This document shows positions 47,627 to 56,195 of a stretch of DNA of 60,155 nt, piece after piece (the stretch's first letter is position 1; every line of letters begins with the position of its first letter). The DNA is from Variovorax sp. KK3 (GTDB taxonomy: Bacteria > Pseudomonadota > Gammaproteobacteria > Burkholderiales > Burkholderiaceae_C), in NCBI RefSeq assembly GCF_001984055.1, contig NZ_LYVO01000042.1, forward strand, positions 1-60,155, in the 5' to 3' direction. The notes under the pieces are model-generated. The model was not told the origin of the DNA. It worked only from the letters and a program-made list of their open reading frames with translations, and did not search any database. The position numbers were made by a program, and so were the translations under genes.

Positions 47627-48069
47627 TGACCATTCGCAACGTCCTCGTCGTGTGTGCCGGCAACATCTGCCGCAGTCCGATGGCCCAGGGCCTGATGGCG
47701 GCATCGCTTCCGGACCACAACGTCGCCTCGGCCGGCCTGGAGGCGATGGTCGGGCGGCCGGCCGATCCCACCGCCCGCGAGCTGCTCGAACAGCGCGGCA
47801 TCCGCATCGACCAGCACCGCGCGCAGCAGATCAACCTCGACCTGTGCCAGCGTGCCGACCTGATCCTGGTGATGGACCGCGAGCAGAAGCGTGCGATCCA
47901 GGACCGCTATCTCTTCGCTGCCGGCAAGGTGTTCCGCCTTTGCGAGTTCAGCGACGAGGACGTGCCCGACCCGTACCGCGCGCAGCGCGATGTCTTCGAG
48001 CGCTCGCTCGCGCTCATCGAGGGTGGCGCCAGCCAGTGGGCCCAACGCATTTCTAGAGTATCCAGTTGA
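47626..48069 (+). CDS. wzb: Low-molecular-weight protein tyrosine phosphatase (Wzb-like)
   Basis: The 147-residue enzyme has the P-loop with Cys10-X5-Arg16 (CAGNICRS) and the general-acid Asp115 in DPYRAQ. It should dephosphorylate the C-terminal tyrosines of the Wzc kinase, whose cycling is needed for polymer export. The start is a GTG overlapping the wza stop, and the stop overlaps the wzc start (TGATG), so the three genes are tightly coupled. Confidence 0.94.
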   Translation: MTIRNVLVVCAGNICRSPMAQGLMAASLPDHNVASAGLEAMVGRPADPTARELLEQRGIRIDQHRAQQINLDLCQRADLILVMDREQKRAIQDRYLFAAGKVFRLCEFSDEDVPDPYRAQRDVFERSLALIEGGASQWAQRISRVSS

Positions 48070-50318
48070 TGACTTCCACAATCCTTCCCAAGACAAATCC
48101 CTCCCCGGCGAGCGCGGCGGACGAGGAGGACCTCGACCTCGGGCGTTATGTCGACGTCCTGCTCTCGAACAAGTGGCTGATCGCAGCGATCACGCTGGTG
48201 GTGTTCGTGATCGGCGCGACCTACGCCTTTCTCGAGCGCCCTGTCTACGAGTCGAACATGGTCGTGCAGGTGGAAGACACCGAGACCGGCGGCAAGGGCA
48301 TCCTCAGCGAGGCCGGCGGCCTGGTCGATGTCAAGACGCCCGCCACCGCCGAGATCGAGATCATCCGTTCGCGCATGATCGCCGGCCAGGCGGTGGAAGC
48401 GACCAAGCTCTACATCGTGACGGGCCCGCGCTACGTGCCCTACATCGGCGGCTGGCTGGCGCGGCGCGCCAATGGCCTCTCGGACCCGGGCTTCCTCTGG
48501 CTCGACGGCTACGTGTCCGGCACCGAGCGCATCGCGGTGTCGCAGTTCGACGTGCCCAGCCGGTTGGAAGGTGGCCTGTTCACCGTGACCGCCAAGGCCG
48601 GCAACCAGTACACGCTGGACTTCCCGGGCATGCAGCAGCTCACCGGCACGGTCGGGTCGGTGCTGAAGGCCGACACGGCAGAAGGCCCGATCACGCTGAA
48701 GGTCGACACGCTCGCCGGCAAGCCGGGCGCGCTGTTCAACCTGTACCGCTACGGCAAGCTGCCGACCACGGTCGGCCTGCAGTCCAGCCTGGTGCTCACC
48801 GAGCGCGGCAAGAACTCCGGGATCATCAACGTGTCGCTGCAGGACACCGACCCGTTCAAGCTCACGCGCGTGCTCAACGCCGTGGGTGACCAGTACGTCC
48901 AGCAGAACATCGAGCGCAAGGCGGCCGAGGCGCAGAAGACGCTGGCTTTCCTCGACGTGCAGCTGCCGCTGTTCAAGAAACAGCTGGAGGCTTCCGAAGA
49001 GGTCTACAACCGTTACCGCAACCAGAAGGGCACCGTGGCCTTCGGCGAAGAAGCGGCGCTGATCCTCGGCCAGTCGGTCGACCGCCAGACCAAGTTGCTG
49101 GATGCACAGCAGCGCCGCCGCGAGCTGGAAGCGCGCTTCACCTCGGCTCACCCGTCCGTGCAGACGCTGGACAACCAGATCGCGGCCTACCGGTCCGACA
49201 TGAGCGCCATCCAGGAGCGCATCAAGGGCCTGCCTGCCATTCAGCAGGAAGCGGTGCGCATGGAGCGCGACGTCAAGGTCAACACCGAGCTCTACCAGTC
49301 GCTGCTCAACAACTCGCTGCAACTGCGCCTGGTGAAAGAGGGCAAGGTGGGCAACGTTCGCGTGCTCGACGAGGCCGTGGTGCCCACGCAGCCCATCAAG
49401 CCGAACCGCAAGGTGATCATCGCCGCGGCGCTGGCCCTGGGCCTGTTCCTCGGCATCGTGGCGGCCTTCATCCGCAACTCCTTCGTCGAGCAGCGGCTGC
49501 GCGATCCGCACGAGGTCGAGGCCGACACGGGCCTGCCGGTGTTCTCGAGCATTCCGCTGAGCCCGTCGCAGGCCGCGATCGCCAAGCGCCGCCTGAGCGG
49601 TGCCACCGGCGTGCGCCTTTTGGCCATCGAGAACCCCGACGATCCTGCCGTGGAAAGCCTGCGCAGCCTGCGCACGGCCATGCAGTTCGCGATGCTGGAG
49701 TCGCCGAACAACCGCGTGCTGATCAGCGGCCCCACGCCGGGCGTCGGCAAGAGCTTCGTGACGGCCAACTTCGCGGCGCTGATGGCCGCGGCCGGCAAGC
49801 GCACGCTGCTGATCGACGCCGACCTGCGGCGCGGCCACACCCACCAGTACTTCGGGCTGCAGCGCCATGGTGGCCTGTCGGAACTGATCGCCGGTTCGTT
49901 GACCGTGCAGCAGACCGTTCACCGCCAGGTGGTTCCCAACCTCGACTTCCTGGCCACCGGCCAACTGCCGCCCAACCCGGCCGAACTGCTGGTGTCGGAT
50001 TCGTTCAAGACCACGCTGGAGCGGCTGTCGGAGCAATACGATCTGGTGGTCATCGACACGCCGCCGGTGCTGGTGGCGGCCGACACGTCGACGGTGGCGA
50101 TGCATGCCGGCACGGTGCTGCTGGTGGCGCGGGCTGACCAGTCGACCATGGGCGAGCTGCGCGAAAGCACCCGTCGCCTGGCGATGGGCGGCAAGGCCGC
50201 GACCGGTGTGCTGCTCAACGCCATGGACATCGGGCGCCGCAGCTTCGCGCCTTACAAGTACGGGCGCTACCGCTACACGAGCTACAACTACGAGAGCATC
50301 CTGCCGGAAGAGCAGTGA
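48069..50318 (+). CDS. wzc: Wzc-type polysaccharide co-polymerase and tyrosine autokinase
   Basis: The 749-residue protein has a Wzz domain flanked by two membrane helices (about 34-52 and 455-470). A long periplasmic coiled-coil (about 280-430) lies between them. The C-terminal BY-kinase domain has Walker A GPTPGVGKS (554-562), Walker A' LLIDADLRRG and Walker B LVVIDTPPV. The tail holds six tyrosines (729, 731, 734, 736, 739, 741), the expected autophosphorylation sites. It controls chain length and export with Wza and Wzb. Two hairpins follow the stop. Confidence 0.96.
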   Translation: MTSTILPKTNPSPASAADEEDLDLGRYVDVLLSNKWLIAAITLVVFVIGATYAFLERPVYESNMVVQVEDTETGGKGILSEAGGLVDVKTPATAEIEIIRSRMIAGQAVEATKLYIVTGPRYVPYIGGWLARRANGLSDPGFLWLDGYVSGTERIAVSQFDVPSRLEGGLFTVTAKAGNQYTLDFPGMQQLTGTVGSVLKADTAEGPITLKVDTLAGKPGALFNLYRYGKLPTTVGLQSSLVLTERGKNSGIINVSLQDTDPFKLTRVLNAVGDQYVQQNIERKAAEAQKTLAFLDVQLPLFKKQLEASEEVYNRYRNQKGTVAFGEEAALILGQSVDRQTKLLDAQQRRRELEARFTSAHPSVQTLDNQIAAYRSDMSAIQERIKGLPAIQQEAVRMERDVKVNTELYQSLLNNSLQLRLVKEGKVGNVRVLDEAVVPTQPIKPNRKVIIAAALALGLFLGIVAAFIRNSFVEQRLRDPHEVEADTGLPVFSSIPLSPSQAAIAKRRLSGATGVRLLAIENPDDPAVESLRSLRTAMQFAMLESPNNRVLISGPTPGVGKSFVTANFAALMAAAGKRTLLIDADLRRGHTHQYFGLQRHGGLSELIAGSLTVQQTVHRQVVPNLDFLATGQLPPNPAELLVSDSFKTTLERLSEQYDLVVIDTPPVLVAADTSTVAMHAGTVLLVARADQSTMGELRESTRRLAMGGKAATGVLLNAMDIGRRSFAPYKYGRYRYTSYNYESILPEEQ

Positions 50319-50326
50319 TCTCGGAG

Positions 50327-50354
50327 TCGACCGGTCGATGCTTCGACCGGTCGA
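50327..50354. terminator. Duplicated 12-bp palindrome forming a hairpin after wzc
   Basis: TCGACCGGTCGA occurs at 50327-50338 and again at 50343-50354. Each copy is its own reverse complement, so the two can pair as a 12-bp stem with the loop TGCT, or each can fold or bind protein alone. It starts eight bases past the wzc stop and precedes a T-rich terminator. It may assist termination or be a regulator site. Confidence 0.5.
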
Positions 50355-50373
50355 TCACGAACAAAAGCAAAAC

Positions 50374-50399
50374 AAAAAGCCGGGGCAACCCGGCTTTTT
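50374..50399. terminator. Bidirectional intrinsic terminator between wzc and wcaI
   Basis: AAAAAGCCGGG (50374-50384), the loop GCAA and CCCGGCTTTTT (50389-50399) form a strong hairpin with A/T tails on both sides. It lies between the convergent wza-wzb-wzc operon and the wcaJ-to-wcaI operon and should end transcription from both. Confidence 0.9.
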
Positions 50400-50418
50400 G
50401 TCGTTCGTGGTTCGGCGA

Positions 50419-51648
50419 TCAGCGCCGGGCGGCCACGCAGGCCAGCAGGTCGCGCTCGAACTGGCCCAGCACCGCGTCCCGATCGAAGCGTGCTTCGGCC
50501 ACTGCGCGCGCCTTGATGCCGAGCTCGCGCCGCCGCTCGGGCTGCGAGGCCAGCGACAGCACGGCGTCTGCGAAGGCGCGGGGGTCGTCCGGCGCCACGG
50601 CGATGCCGCATTCGGCTGTGACCTGGCCGAGTTCGGTTTCGGGGCGCGCGCCGGCCACCACGGGGCGGCCGCTGCTGAGCATGCCGGTGAGCTTGGACGG
50701 CATCACCAGGTCGGCCGCGTCGGCCCGCTGCGGCAGCAAGTGGATGTCGGCCAGGCCCAGCAGGTCGCCGAGGCGTTCCACGGGCTGCAGGTCGAGAAAG
50801 CGCACGTTGGCCATCGATTCGCAGCGCTTCATCAGGTCGGCGCGGCCGGCGCCGTTGCCGCAGAACACGAACTCCAGGTTCGGCTGGTCCCGCAGCATCA
50901 GGGCCATGTCGGCCAGCAGCTCGAGGCCCTGCTTGGCGCCCATGTTGCCGGAATAGAGCGCCACCACGGCATCGGGCCGGATGCCCAGTTCGGCGCGGAA
51001 GGGGCTCGGGCCTTGCAAGGGCTGGATGGCGGATACGTCGGCCCAGTTCGGCAGCGAAACCAGTCGCGCATCTTCGGTGCCCTTGGTGCGTGCGCGCTCG
51101 ATCATGCGCTGGGAGATGGTCGAGATGCGGTCGAAGCGCGCCATCAGCCAGCGCTCGGCAGCTGCGACGAAGTTGCGTGTGCGCGCGCCCTTCAGCAGGC
51201 CCAGGTCGAAGGCGGCATCCACCTCGTAGTCCTGGATGTGCAGCCACGCCTTGGCGGAGCGAAGCCGCGCGAAGGCGAGCGCGCCGGGCGTGCAGAAGAG
51301 CGGAGGCTCGGTCACCCACACCACGTCGGGCTTCCAGTGCCACTGGGCGAGCAGGGCGGGAATGCTGGACAGCGCGAAGCTCGCCAGGTGGATCAGCCGC
51401 TTCGTGCCAGTGACCTTCTTCGGCACCCACAGTGGCGTTCGAATGACCTGGGCGCCTTGCCATTCGTGCTGCACGTAGCGGCCTGCGTGGTAGCCGGGCC
51501 AGACCTTCCAGTCGGGGTAATAGGGCGGGGCAGTCACCACGCGCACCTCGTGACCGCGTGCGGCAAGCCAGGCGACCATCTCGCCCGTGTACTTGCCGAT
51601 GCCGGTGAGTTCCGGTGCGAAGTTGATGCCGTAGACGAGCAGTTTCAT
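50419..51648 (-). CDS. wcaI: WcaI-type colanic-acid-like glycosyltransferase
   Basis: The 409-residue GT4 enzyme begins LLVYGINFAPELTGIGKYTG, the WcaI-type opening, with TAPPYYPDWKVWPGY and the later VMPSKLTGMLSSGRPVVAG segment. WcaI in E. coli adds a sugar, reported as fucose, in colanic acid assembly. Here the exact donor is unknown, though fcl in the same operon makes a fucose-type donor likely. The ATG at 51648 is 10 bases after the preceding GT gene. It is the last gene of the minus-strand EPS operon. Confidence 0.9.
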   Translation of the reverse strand: MKLLVYGINFAPELTGIGKYTGEMVAWLAARGHEVRVVTAPPYYPDWKVWPGYHAGRYVQHEWQGAQVIRTPLWVPKKVTGTKRLIHLASFALSSIPALLAQWHWKPDVVWVTEPPLFCTPGALAFARLRSAKAWLHIQDYEVDAAFDLGLLKGARTRNFVAAAERWLMARFDRISTISQRMIERARTKGTEDARLVSLPNWADVSAIQPLQGPSPFRAELGIRPDAVVALYSGNMGAKQGLELLADMALMLRDQPNLEFVFCGNGAGRADLMKRCESMANVRFLDLQPVERLGDLLGLADIHLLPQRADAADLVMPSKLTGMLSSGRPVVAGARPETELGQVTAECGIAVAPDDPRAFADAVLSLASQPERRRELGIKARAVAEARFDRDAVLGQFERDLLACVAARR

Positions 51649-51658
51649 AAGGGGGAGG

Positions 51659-52825
51659 TCAGGCGCGGGGCGGCGGGCTGTGCGTGCGGATGATCTCCAC
51701 CAGCTTTTCCGCCACTTGCTCCATGCGGAAGCGCTGTTCGAAGGAGTGCAGCGCGGCCTCGCGCATGGTGGTCAGCTGTGCCGGGGTCGCGGCGAGCCAG
51801 CGTTGGAGCAGGGCGACGGTGCCCTCGAGCGTGTCGGACTCCACGAAGCCGGCCTGGTCCTCGGCGATTTCGCGCCAGATGTTGACCTTGTCGCTGATCA
51901 GCACCGGGCGGCTGCAGGCCATGGCCTCGACCACGGCGATGCCGAAGTTCTCTTGATGCGACGGCAGGCAGAAGACCTCGCAGGCGCGGAAGGCGCCCCA
52001 TTTGAGGTCGCCCGACAGCATGCCCGGCCAGCTGATGCGGTCGGCCAGGCCCAAGGTCTGGGCGCGCGCCTGCAACTGGCGTGTCAGGCTCTCGTCGCCG
52101 GGGCCGGCCATGACCAGGTGCACGTCGGGCGACTGGGCCGCGACGCGCGCGAAGGCCTCGATCAGCAGGTCGCAGCCCTTCTTTTCGTGGATGCGGCCGA
52201 GGAACAGCAGGAGCCGCTTGCCCCGCAATGCGGGAAAGGCCGCGAAGTACGCATCCGCCTGGCGCTGGGCGTCGTCCGGCGGCGTGCTGGTGCCGTAGGA
52301 GCCCACGACCTCGCGCGCCTTGTAGAGCCAGAACGATTGCCGCGCGAGCAGGCGTTCTTCCTCGCAGGTGAAGACCACCGCCGCAGCGTCGCGCAGCACG
52401 CGGTACTCGCCCCAGGGCCAGTAGGCCCACTTCTTCAGGTGCTTGAGCGGGTACTGGCGCTTGAACCACGGGTCGAGCATGCCGTGGCTGTAGACGAAGT
52501 AGGGCGTCTTGGTGCCGTGCAGCGCGCGCCAGGCCGCGAAGCCCGTGTACTGCCACAAGCCGTTGACGATGACTGCGTCGTACTCGCCGGCATGCGCCTT
52601 CAGCCAGGGCAGCAGGCGCTCGTTGTACATGTAGCCGCCGGACGATGGGCCGGTGGCGACCACCGGGCCCGGATGGGCCGCGACGCAGGGCGCGTTCGGA
52701 TCGTCGAGGCTGACCAGGTCGCCGGTGTGGCCCTGGGCGGCCAGCGCCTCCTGCACGCGCCGCACTCCCTCGATGACGCCTCCGCCCTGGGGATCGACGG
52801 AGGGGACCAGATGAAGCAGTCTCAC
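51659..52825 (-). CDS. GT4-type glycosyltransferase of the EPS operon
   Basis: The 388-residue protein opens with RLLHLVPSVDPQGGGVIEGV and has the C-terminal donor-binding half with LLLFLGRIHEKKGCDLLIEA and VFCLPSHQENFGIAVVEAMA, typical of GT4 retaining enzymes. The start is a GTG at 52825 overlapping the stop of the polymerase gene (GTGA). Donor and acceptor are unknown. Confidence 0.92.
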   Translation of the reverse strand: MRLLHLVPSVDPQGGGVIEGVRRVQEALAAQGHTGDLVSLDDPNAPCVAAHPGPVVATGPSSGGYMYNERLLPWLKAHAGEYDAVIVNGLWQYTGFAAWRALHGTKTPYFVYSHGMLDPWFKRQYPLKHLKKWAYWPWGEYRVLRDAAAVVFTCEEERLLARQSFWLYKAREVVGSYGTSTPPDDAQRQADAYFAAFPALRGKRLLLFLGRIHEKKGCDLLIEAFARVAAQSPDVHLVMAGPGDESLTRQLQARAQTLGLADRISWPGMLSGDLKWGAFRACEVFCLPSHQENFGIAVVEAMACSRPVLISDKVNIWREIAEDQAGFVESDTLEGTVALLQRWLAATPAQLTTMREAALHSFEQRFRMEQVAEKLVEIIRTHSPPPRA

Positions 52826-54174
52826 TGTCGCGAGGCGCGCGGCGGAAAGATCTCGAGCCTCGGGAACCGGAACAGCAGGAGAGCGTAGGCGAGCATGAGC
52901 CCGAGCAGGGCGTTGGCGGTCAGCTGCCCGAGCGCCGGCCAGCTGACCACGGCCAGGGCGGTCGTCAGCCACACCAGCAGCGGGTAGGGCGAATTGGTGC
53001 TGATCGAGACCTTCAGGCTGCGCGTGACGCCGAGCGCGAGCACGGTGTACTTGAGCGCGATGTAGGCGAAGCCCAGCAAACCGGCTTCCATCAGGATCCG
53101 GCCGCCCTCGGCCTCGGCCAGCGCGAACACGTCGGCCGAGCCGGTGCGCACGTAGGTGGCGAGGTTGGAGCCGAAGCCGACGCCGTAGCCCAGCCAGCTG
53201 ATCAGGTCGAGCACCCACGGTTCGCCGAAGAGCACGGTGAGCACGCGCTCGCCGAAGTCTTCCGCAGCCGAGGCTTGTTCGAAGCGGGTTTGCGTGACGC
53301 CGATGGCATCGCGGAACACGTAGGCGAAGAGGGCGGTCAGCAGGCCGATGATGACGACCGCCACGGCGGCACCCATCTTGTTCTTGGCCTTCGAGAAGAG
53401 CAGTCGGCCGAAGAGGAAGGCCGCCAGCATGCCCGCCGAAGTGATGGCCGCCGTACGCGATCCGCTCACCAGTGCGCCGGCGGCGAAGGCGCCGAACACC
53501 GCGAGCGAGAACAGGATCTGGAACTTGGTGCGCTTGCGTGCGCCCAGCACGCCGAAGACCAGCGGCGCCACCATCGTCAGGTAGGTGGCGTAGCCCGAAG
53601 TGAAGCTGAAGGTGCCGGTGGTACGGACCACGCCCGCCACCGCGACGAACACGGTGTCCTCGTCGCCGTCGAGCTGCGTGTTGATGCGAGCGCCGGGCGG
53701 TGAGTAATGCTGGATGATGGCCAACGGCGCCAGTAGCAGCATCACGATGGCCGCGGCCATGATCGCGGCGCGGTAGTCCGCCTCGTTCATCGACGCGGCG
53801 GCGGCCACCGCGAACCAGATGTAGAGCAGCCAGAAGCGCAGGCCGATCAGGAACACGATCGGGCTGCTTTCGCCGCCGACGAGTTGCAGCAGCCCCCAGC
53901 CCGTGACCAGCGTGGTCCAGCCGACCATGACGGCCGTGATCTTCTTGTGCCGCCGCAGGTGGCCGTGGCGCCAGGCGTAGAACACCAGCACCAGCGCGAG
54001 CAGGTCGCGCAGCCCGATCAGCGGCAGCGTGGAGGCGGACGCCACCCATTTGCGCACCGCGCCCTCGAACACGATGATCAGGAAGACGGCGAGGAAGAGC
54101 TTGCCGGCACGGCTGAGCGTGGCGGGCCGGCTGACCGAGCGCGGCGCGACGTTGGACGCTGCGATGGCGCTCAT
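52822..54174 (-). CDS. Wzy-like O-antigen polymerase/ligase
   Basis: The 450-residue membrane protein has about 11-12 helices and a large loop late in the chain (around SWLGYGVGFGSNLATYVRTG), as in Wzy polymerases and WaaL ligases. Their sequences are poorly conserved, so topology and context carry the call. It lies in the EPS operon with glycosyltransferases, and is the only polymerase candidate in the window. Its ATG at 54174 overlaps the stop of the preceding gene, and its stop overlaps the next start. Confidence 0.82.
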   Translation of the reverse strand: MSAIAASNVAPRSVSRPATLSRAGKLFLAVFLIIVFEGAVRKWVASASTLPLIGLRDLLALVLVFYAWRHGHLRRHKKITAVMVGWTTLVTGWGLLQLVGGESSPIVFLIGLRFWLLYIWFAVAAAASMNEADYRAAIMAAAIVMLLLAPLAIIQHYSPPGARINTQLDGDEDTVFVAVAGVVRTTGTFSFTSGYATYLTMVAPLVFGVLGARKRTKFQILFSLAVFGAFAAGALVSGSRTAAITSAGMLAAFLFGRLLFSKAKNKMGAAVAVVIIGLLTALFAYVFRDAIGVTQTRFEQASAAEDFGERVLTVLFGEPWVLDLISWLGYGVGFGSNLATYVRTGSADVFALAEAEGGRILMEAGLLGFAYIALKYTVLALGVTRSLKVSISTNSPYPLLVWLTTALAVVSWPALGQLTANALLGLMLAYALLLFRFPRLEIFPPRASRQ

Positions 54175-55145
54175 CGACGCACCTCGCTCGCCAGGTCGCG
54201 CAGCGCCGCCACATGGGCGTCGATGCGGTGCGGCTCGTACCAACGGTGTGCTTCTCGGCCGATGGTGCGCGCATTGGCGCTGTCGGAATCGAGCGCACCG
54301 AAGCCGCGCAGGTAATGCACGTTGGCGGTCAGGCCGTCGTGGCGCCCGTAGTCCTTGGCCAGCAGCACGGGGCACACGGCATGCGCGCAGTAGGCCGCGA
54401 AGATGCCGCTCTTCGAAACATAGTCGGGCGGATAGGCGAGGGCGCCGAAATCGGCGCTGGCGAGCGCGGCGCTGACCTGCTCGGCCGGCAGCTTGCCGTG
54501 CGTCACCACGCCTTCATGCGCCATGTGCTGTGCGAGCGGGCCTTCGGGCATGGCCGGGCCGATGTCGTGGATCGTGAGGCCGTTGCGCTTGGCGTTGCGG
54601 AAGATCTCGCCGTCGGCCCATTCGTAGACCTGCGCGCGGATGCCGGAGCTGCCGAACACGACCAGCCGGCGCTCGCGCGCGGTGTCGATCGCGTCGAGCT
54701 CGCCGACATTCGAGAAAACGGGAAGAACGCGATGCGGCGCCGCCTTCGATTGCGACAGCAGCCAGCGCGCCGAATCTTCGCGGTTGGTGAGCCAGAAGTC
54801 CGACAGCAACAGCAGCTCGCGCGCGATTCGCTGCTGCACGCCGCTCAGCCAGAAGGCCGAGCCCCAGACCGGGCCGGTTGCGAAGAGTTCGTGGAACACC
54901 ACGCCGACCGCCTTGAATTGCGAGCGCAGGGTGCGGATGCGGCGCACCAGCCAAAGGGGGACGCCGCGCTTCTCGAAGCCGTAGCCGCTGAAGTGCAGCA
55001 GCACGAAGTCGCCGGAAAGCGAGGCAGTATCGGTATCGGGTTTCAGCTCCATCAGCGGCGCGTGGAGCGGATGGCCCACCACGGACGCGTAGTCTCGCAC
55101 ACCCCCCGTGCCGGGCGGAATCAGGGAGAGCGCGGAAGCGTTCAT
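54171..55145 (-). CDS. Putative glycosyltransferase of the EPS operon, not recognised
   Basis: The 324-residue cytosolic-looking protein has no membrane helix. It shows an alternating alpha/beta pattern with GDFVLLHFSGYGFEKRG, RIRTLRSQFKAVGVVFHELF, a second half starting RRLVVFGSSGIRAQVYEW, and LASADFGALAYPPDYVSKSG. This resembles a GT-B fold, with the last segment in the place of the donor-binding Glu loop, but no clear EX7E motif is present. Position between fcl and the polymerase suggests a sugar-transfer role. Confidence in the gene is high but in the function modest. Confidence 0.7.
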   Translation of the reverse strand: MNASALSLIPPGTGGVRDYASVVGHPLHAPLMELKPDTDTASLSGDFVLLHFSGYGFEKRGVPLWLVRRIRTLRSQFKAVGVVFHELFATGPVWGSAFWLSGVQQRIARELLLLSDFWLTNREDSARWLLSQSKAAPHRVLPVFSNVGELDAIDTARERRLVVFGSSGIRAQVYEWADGEIFRNAKRNGLTIHDIGPAMPEGPLAQHMAHEGVVTHGKLPAEQVSAALASADFGALAYPPDYVSKSGIFAAYCAHAVCPVLLAKDYGRHDGLTANVHYLRGFGALDSDSANARTIGREAHRWYEPHRIDAHVAALRDLASEVRR

Positions 55146-55162
55146 GGCTTGCGGGCGGCTCC

Positions 55163-56137
55163 TCAGGAAGCCACCGCCACCAGCTCTTCGCTGCGGAAGT
55201 CTTCGTAGGCCCGGGCGATGCCTTCGCGCAGGCCGGTCTGCGGCTTCCATCCGAGTTCGCGCATGCGCGAGACATTGAGCAGCTTGCGCGGCGTGCCGTC
55301 GGGCTTGCTGGTGTCGTAGCGGATCTCGCCCTGGTACCCCACCACGTCGCTCACCAGGCTGGCGAGTTCGGCGATCGACAGGTCTTCACCGGTGCCGACA
55401 TTGAGGTGGCTGACGTTGACGTCGGTGTGCGCCGCGTAGGCTTCGCGCGACAGGTCCATCACGTGCACGCAGGCGCGGGCCATGTCGTCGACGTAGAGGA
55501 ATTCGCGCTTGGGCGAGCCCGTGCCCCAGATGACCACGTCGGGCGCATCGGACAGCTTGGCTTCGTGGAAGCGGCGGATCATGGCCGGCAGCACGTGGCT
55601 GTTTTCGGGGTGGTAGTTGTCGCCGGGGCCGTAGAGGTTGGTCGGCATCACGCTGCGGTAGTCGCAGCCGTACTGGCGGTTGTAGCTTTCGCAGAGCTTG
55701 ATGCCGGCGATCTTGGCGATGGCGTAGGGCTCGTTGGTGGGTTCCAGTTTGCCCGTCAGCAGCGCCTCTTCGGCCATCGGCTGGGCCGCGAGCCGCGGAT
55801 AGATGCAGCTCGAGCCGAGGAACAGCAGCTTGCTCACACCGGTGCGCCAGGCCTCGTGGATCACGTTGGCCTCGACCATCAGGTTCGAGTAGATGAACTC
55901 GGCCGGGTAGGTGTTGTTGGCATGGATGCCACCCACCTTGGCTGCGGCCACGTACACCTCTTGCGGCTTTTCCTTGGCGAAGAAGGCGCGCACGGCGGCT
56001 TGATCGGTCAGGTCGAGTTCGGCATGGGTGCGCGTGACGATGTTGTGGAAGCCCTGCTCGTTCAAGCAGCGCACGATCGCACTGCCGACCATGCCACGGT
56101 GACCCGCAACGAAAATTCGCTTGTTGAGCTGGTTCAT
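55163..56137 (-). CDS. fcl: GDP-L-fucose synthase
   Basis: The 324-residue SDR enzyme makes GDP-L-fucose from GDP-4-keto-6-deoxymannose by epimerisation and NADPH reduction. It has the RIFVAGHRGMVGSAIVR dinucleotide site, LFLGSSCIYPRLAAQP, and the catalytic Tyr-X3-Lys in EPYAIAKIAGIKLCES. The ATG at 56137 fits the family start; the frame extends seven codons further. gmd, whose product is the substrate of this enzyme, is not in the window. Confidence 0.96.
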   Translation of the reverse strand: MNQLNKRIFVAGHRGMVGSAIVRCLNEQGFHNIVTRTHAELDLTDQAAVRAFFAKEKPQEVYVAAAKVGGIHANNTYPAEFIYSNLMVEANVIHEAWRTGVSKLLFLGSSCIYPRLAAQPMAEEALLTGKLEPTNEPYAIAKIAGIKLCESYNRQYGCDYRSVMPTNLYGPGDNYHPENSHVLPAMIRRFHEAKLSDAPDVVIWGTGSPKREFLYVDDMARACVHVMDLSREAYAAHTDVNVSHLNVGTGEDLSIAELASLVSDVVGYQGEIRYDTSKPDGTPRKLLNVSRMRELGWKPQTGLREGIARAYEDFRSEELVAVAS

Positions 56138-56195
56138 AGGATGCGTACCTCGACGCAAGATGGGAGGTTAACCCGGCCGCCCCTCGCGGGGCCGC

